Below are positions 6,427 through 8,280 of a stretch of 8,280 nt of DNA, one piece after another; position 1 is the stretch's first letter; each line of letters begins with the position of its first letter. The position numbers were made by a program, and so were the translations under genes. Source of the DNA: Holophaga sp. (GTDB lineage: Bacteria; Acidobacteriota; Holophagae; Holophagales; Holophagaceae); the NCBI GenBank assembly GCA_030691225.1, contig JAUYES010000267.1, positions 1-8,280 of the forward strand, given 5' to 3'. A model generated the notes under the pieces. It saw only the letters and a program-made list of their open reading frames with translations. It ran no database searches and had not been told where the DNA came from.

Positions 6427-6876
6427 ATGCACAAACTTACCGTTCCCTTGGTCATGCTGTTGTCCCTGTGCCCCGGCGCCGTTCACGCGCAGGTTACAGT
6501 CCACATCGATATTGGCTTACCACCGGTTCCCCGTCTTGTGCTGATTCAGCCAGGCATTCAAGTGGTGGAGGGGTTCCAGGAGGAAGTGTTTTTCCATAGC
6601 GGTTGGTACTGGTGCCGACGGCCAAATGGCTGGTATCGGGCACGCACTGCCCGCGCACGGTTTGACGTTGTCGAAGTCCATCGTGTGCCGAGATCCTTGG
6701 TGCGCATGCCCGCAGGGCATTACCGAAACTGGCACCGTGAGGCAAAGGCCCAGGAGCGTCGGGAGCGCCGCGAAGACAAGGCCGAGCGGAAAGAGGAGCG
6801 CCGGAAGGATAAACACGACCGTAAAAACCATGGCCGAGAGAAGGAAGACAAGGGCCACGGCCGTCGCGAGCGCTGA
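6427..6876 (+). CDS. exported small protein with highly charged C-terminal tail, function unknown
   Basis: A 149-residue protein. Residues 1-21 form a Sec signal peptide with a hydrophobic core (VPLVMLLSLCPGA) and a likely cut after VHA (A21). The sequence before Cys15 (LSL-C) is not a proper lipobox, so a lipoprotein is unlikely. The mature part has an aromatic cluster WYWCRRPNGWYRA (60-72) and then VPRSLVRMPAGHYRNW (87-102), a pattern seen in uncharacterised small exported proteins of several bacterial phyla. Residues about 103-149 are almost entirely Arg, Lys, Glu, Asp and His, probably helical or disordered. ATG at 6427 is chosen over the in-frame 6313 because the signal peptide begins there and GAGGG lies upstream. 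It is transcribed divergently from the SprT-like gene and converges on aspS with a 4-bp gap. I do not recognise a function; metal or polyanion binding by the tail would be speculation. Confidence 0.75.
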   Translation: MHKLTVPLVMLLSLCPGAVHAQVTVHIDIGLPPVPRLVLIQPGIQVVEGFQEEVFFHSGWYWCRRPNGWYRARTARARFDVVEVHRVPRSLVRMPAGHYRNWHREAKAQERRERREDKAERKEERRKDKHDRKNHGREKEDKGHGRRER

Positions 6877-6880
6877 CCCT

Positions 6881-8280
6881 TTAATCTTCGGAATCCAGCC
6901 CAGGAATTTGGGTGGTTTCAACCTTTACGATTTCACCATCCAGCACCAGGGTGCTGGTTGAGGTGGCTTGGCTCATGGAAAGGGTGCGGAGCGCCGCAAT
7001 GGGTGCCTGCAATTCGGCGGGCACGCTCTCGAAGAACATGACTCCGGCCCGATATTGCTGGGGCTGAGTGGTCTGAATGCGCAATTCCCTCAACTGCTTG
7101 GAGGTGACAGGGCTCGGCGCATTGGTGAGGAGGCAGCGCGCCTGGGCCGTTTTGGGGAAGGCTATGACTTCGCGGATATTGTCCACGCCAGCCAGCAGCA
7201 TGACCAGGCGATCCAGGCCTAAAGCTAAGCCACCATGGGGCGGGGCGCCGTAGCTGAGGGCATCGAGCAGATGGCCGAACTTGGAACGGGCTTCATCGGG
7301 CCCAATGCCGATGGCCCGGAACATGGAACTCTGGGTTTCGGCGTCATGGATGCGGATGGAACCGCCGCCCACTTCGAAGCCGTTCAACACTAGGTCGTAG
7401 GCCTGGGCGCGGCACGCCGCGGGGTTGGAATCGAGCAGTTCCAGATCCTCGGGATGGGGGCTGGTGAAGGGATGGTGGCAGGCAATGAACCGCGCGTCCT
7501 CTTCGTTCCATTCGAGCAGGGGGAAATCCACCACCCACAGAAATTCAAATTTGGAGTTATCGATGAGGCCGAGTGCCTTGGCCATGCGAAGACGCAATTC
7601 GCCAAGCACCTTGGAAGTTTGCTGATCGGTGCCCACCGCGAACACCGCGAGTCCTTCGCCTTCGACGCCCAGGGTAGTTTTCAGAGTCGCTTCGGTGTTG
7701 GCATCCAGGAATTTCTTGAAGCTGCTAGAGAGGCCATCCTTGCCCCACTTGGCGTAGGGTAAACCGCCTGCGCCGTAATGTTTGGCCACATCGCCCAGTT
7801 CATCCAATTGCTTTCGACTGTAGGAACCGGCCATTTCGCCGGGGAACCAAATGGCGCGCACCCGGCGCTGGCCGTGGCTTTCGGCTGCGGCGCGGAAAAG
7901 ATTGAATTCGCTCTGCTCGAAATTAGCCGATACATCCTGGATGCGCGTGGTGCAGCGCAGGTCTGGTTTATCGGAGCCGTACCATTCCATGGCATCGCGG
8001 TAAGCCAGGCGCGGGAAGGGCGCCGTGACGTGCTTATCGATGAGGGGGGTCAGTTCCACCATCAGGCCTTCGATGATGGTCTGCACATCCACCGGGCGTA
8101 CGAAGCTCATTTCTACATCGATCTGGGTGAATTCCGGCTGGCGGTCGGCGCGCAAATCTTCATCGCGGAAGCAGCGGCAGATCTGGATGTAGCGTTCGAA
8201 ACCCGAGACCTGGAGCAACTGTTTGAAGAGCTGAGGACTCTGGGGCAGGGCAAAGAATTCACCGGGATGCACACGGCTGG
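6881..8280 (-). CDS. aspS: aspartyl-tRNA synthetase, 5'-truncated by window edge
   Basis: This is the C-terminal portion (about 465 codons) of bacterial-type aspartyl-tRNA synthetase, a class II enzyme that charges tRNA with aspartate. The frame runs open off the right edge; the GTG at 8272 is an internal valine in SRVHPGEFFALPQSPQ, not the start. Motif 2 (FRDEDLRADRQPEFTQID) and motif 3 (GLALGLDRL, about 7205-7233) are intact. Between them lies the GAD-type insertion typical of bacterial AspRS, including WFPGEMAGSYSRKQLDEL. The family normally ends soon after the segment APSPVTSKQLRELRI; here about 64 further residues follow (about 6884-7075), with no recognised domain. The N-terminal anticodon-binding domain is outside the window, so whether the enzyme also charges tRNA-Asn cannot be judged. 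Its 3' end faces the exported-protein gene with a 4-bp gap and no evident strong terminator. Confidence 0.95.
   Translation of the reverse strand, partial: SRVHPGEFFALPQSPQLFKQLLQVSGFERYIQICRCFRDEDLRADRQPEFTQIDVEMSFVRPVDVQTIIEGLMVELTPLIDKHVTAPFPRLAYRDAMEWYGSDKPDLRCTTRIQDVSANFEQSEFNLFRAAAESHGQRRVRAIWFPGEMAGSYSRKQLDELGDVAKHYGAGGLPYAKWGKDGLSSSFKKFLDANTEATLKTTLGVEGEGLAVFAVGTDQQTSKVLGELRLRMAKALGLIDNSKFEFLWVVDFPLLEWNEEDARFIACHHPFTSPHPEDLELLDSNPAACRAQAYDLVLNGFEVGGGSIRIHDAETQSSMFRAIGIGPDEARSKFGHLLDALSYGAPPHGGLALGLDRLVMLLAGVDNIREVIAFPKTAQARCLLTNAPSPVTSKQLRELRIQTTQPQQYRAGVMFFESVPAELQAPIAALRTLSMSQATSTSTLVLDGEIVKVETTQIPGLDSED

Noticed and set aside
8270..8272. GTG as a possible aspS start
   Set aside because: The frame stays open to the window edge and the sequence around it (SRVHPGEF) is internal to the catalytic domain, so the start lies outside the window.

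Overview
The window holds eight protein-coding genes, two of them cut by the window edges, packed with almost no spare DNA. No rRNA, tRNA, CRISPR array or insertion sequence was recognised. The moderately GC-rich sequence, the BlaI/M56 pair, the TGS/PRK-type nucleoside kinase and the bacterial aspartyl-tRNA synthetase all indicate a bacterial chromosome. Periplasmic-looking domains suggest a diderm. A lineage such as Acidobacteriota (Holophagae-like) would fit, but this is an impression from gene content, not a demonstrated placement.

Layout. Bases 1-1170 (+) are the 3' part of a nucleoside/uridine kinase-like gene, ending in a long bidirectional hairpin terminator (1167-1207). On the minus strand follows a two-gene module: a BlaI-family repressor (3315-3710) overlapping by 4 nt a 701-codon membrane protein (1213-3318). 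That protein joins a BlaR1-type M56 metallopeptidase to a lytic-transglycosylase (SLT) domain and an unrecognised C-terminal region. A tandem 14-bp repeat with BlaI-like dyads lies directly upstream of the repressor, and a second long hairpin (3762-3811) closes the module on its other side. Next on the minus strand come an XRE-family regulator with a TTG start and its own sigma70-like promoter (3817-4272), a HAD-family 5'-nucleotidase of the cN-II type (4359-5840) and a small SprT-like zinc metalloprotease (5877-6287). A plus-strand gene for an exported, charged-tailed small protein (6427-6876) converges, 4 bp away, on the 3' end of aspS (6881-8280, minus strand, 5' end outside the window).

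How the genes relate. The coherent system is the BlaI/M56-SLT pair. In BlaR1/MecR1 systems, a four-helix membrane metalloprotease with an external beta-lactam-binding domain inactivates the BlaI repressor when it senses drug. Here the external part carries a lytic transglycosylase fold with its catalytic glutamate, so the cue may be peptidoglycan or its turnover rather than a beta-lactam bound covalently by a PBP-like domain. This is inference from architecture. The other genes are mostly housekeeping: nucleotide salvage, nucleotide dephosphorylation, tRNA charging and a possible protein-repair or degradation protease.
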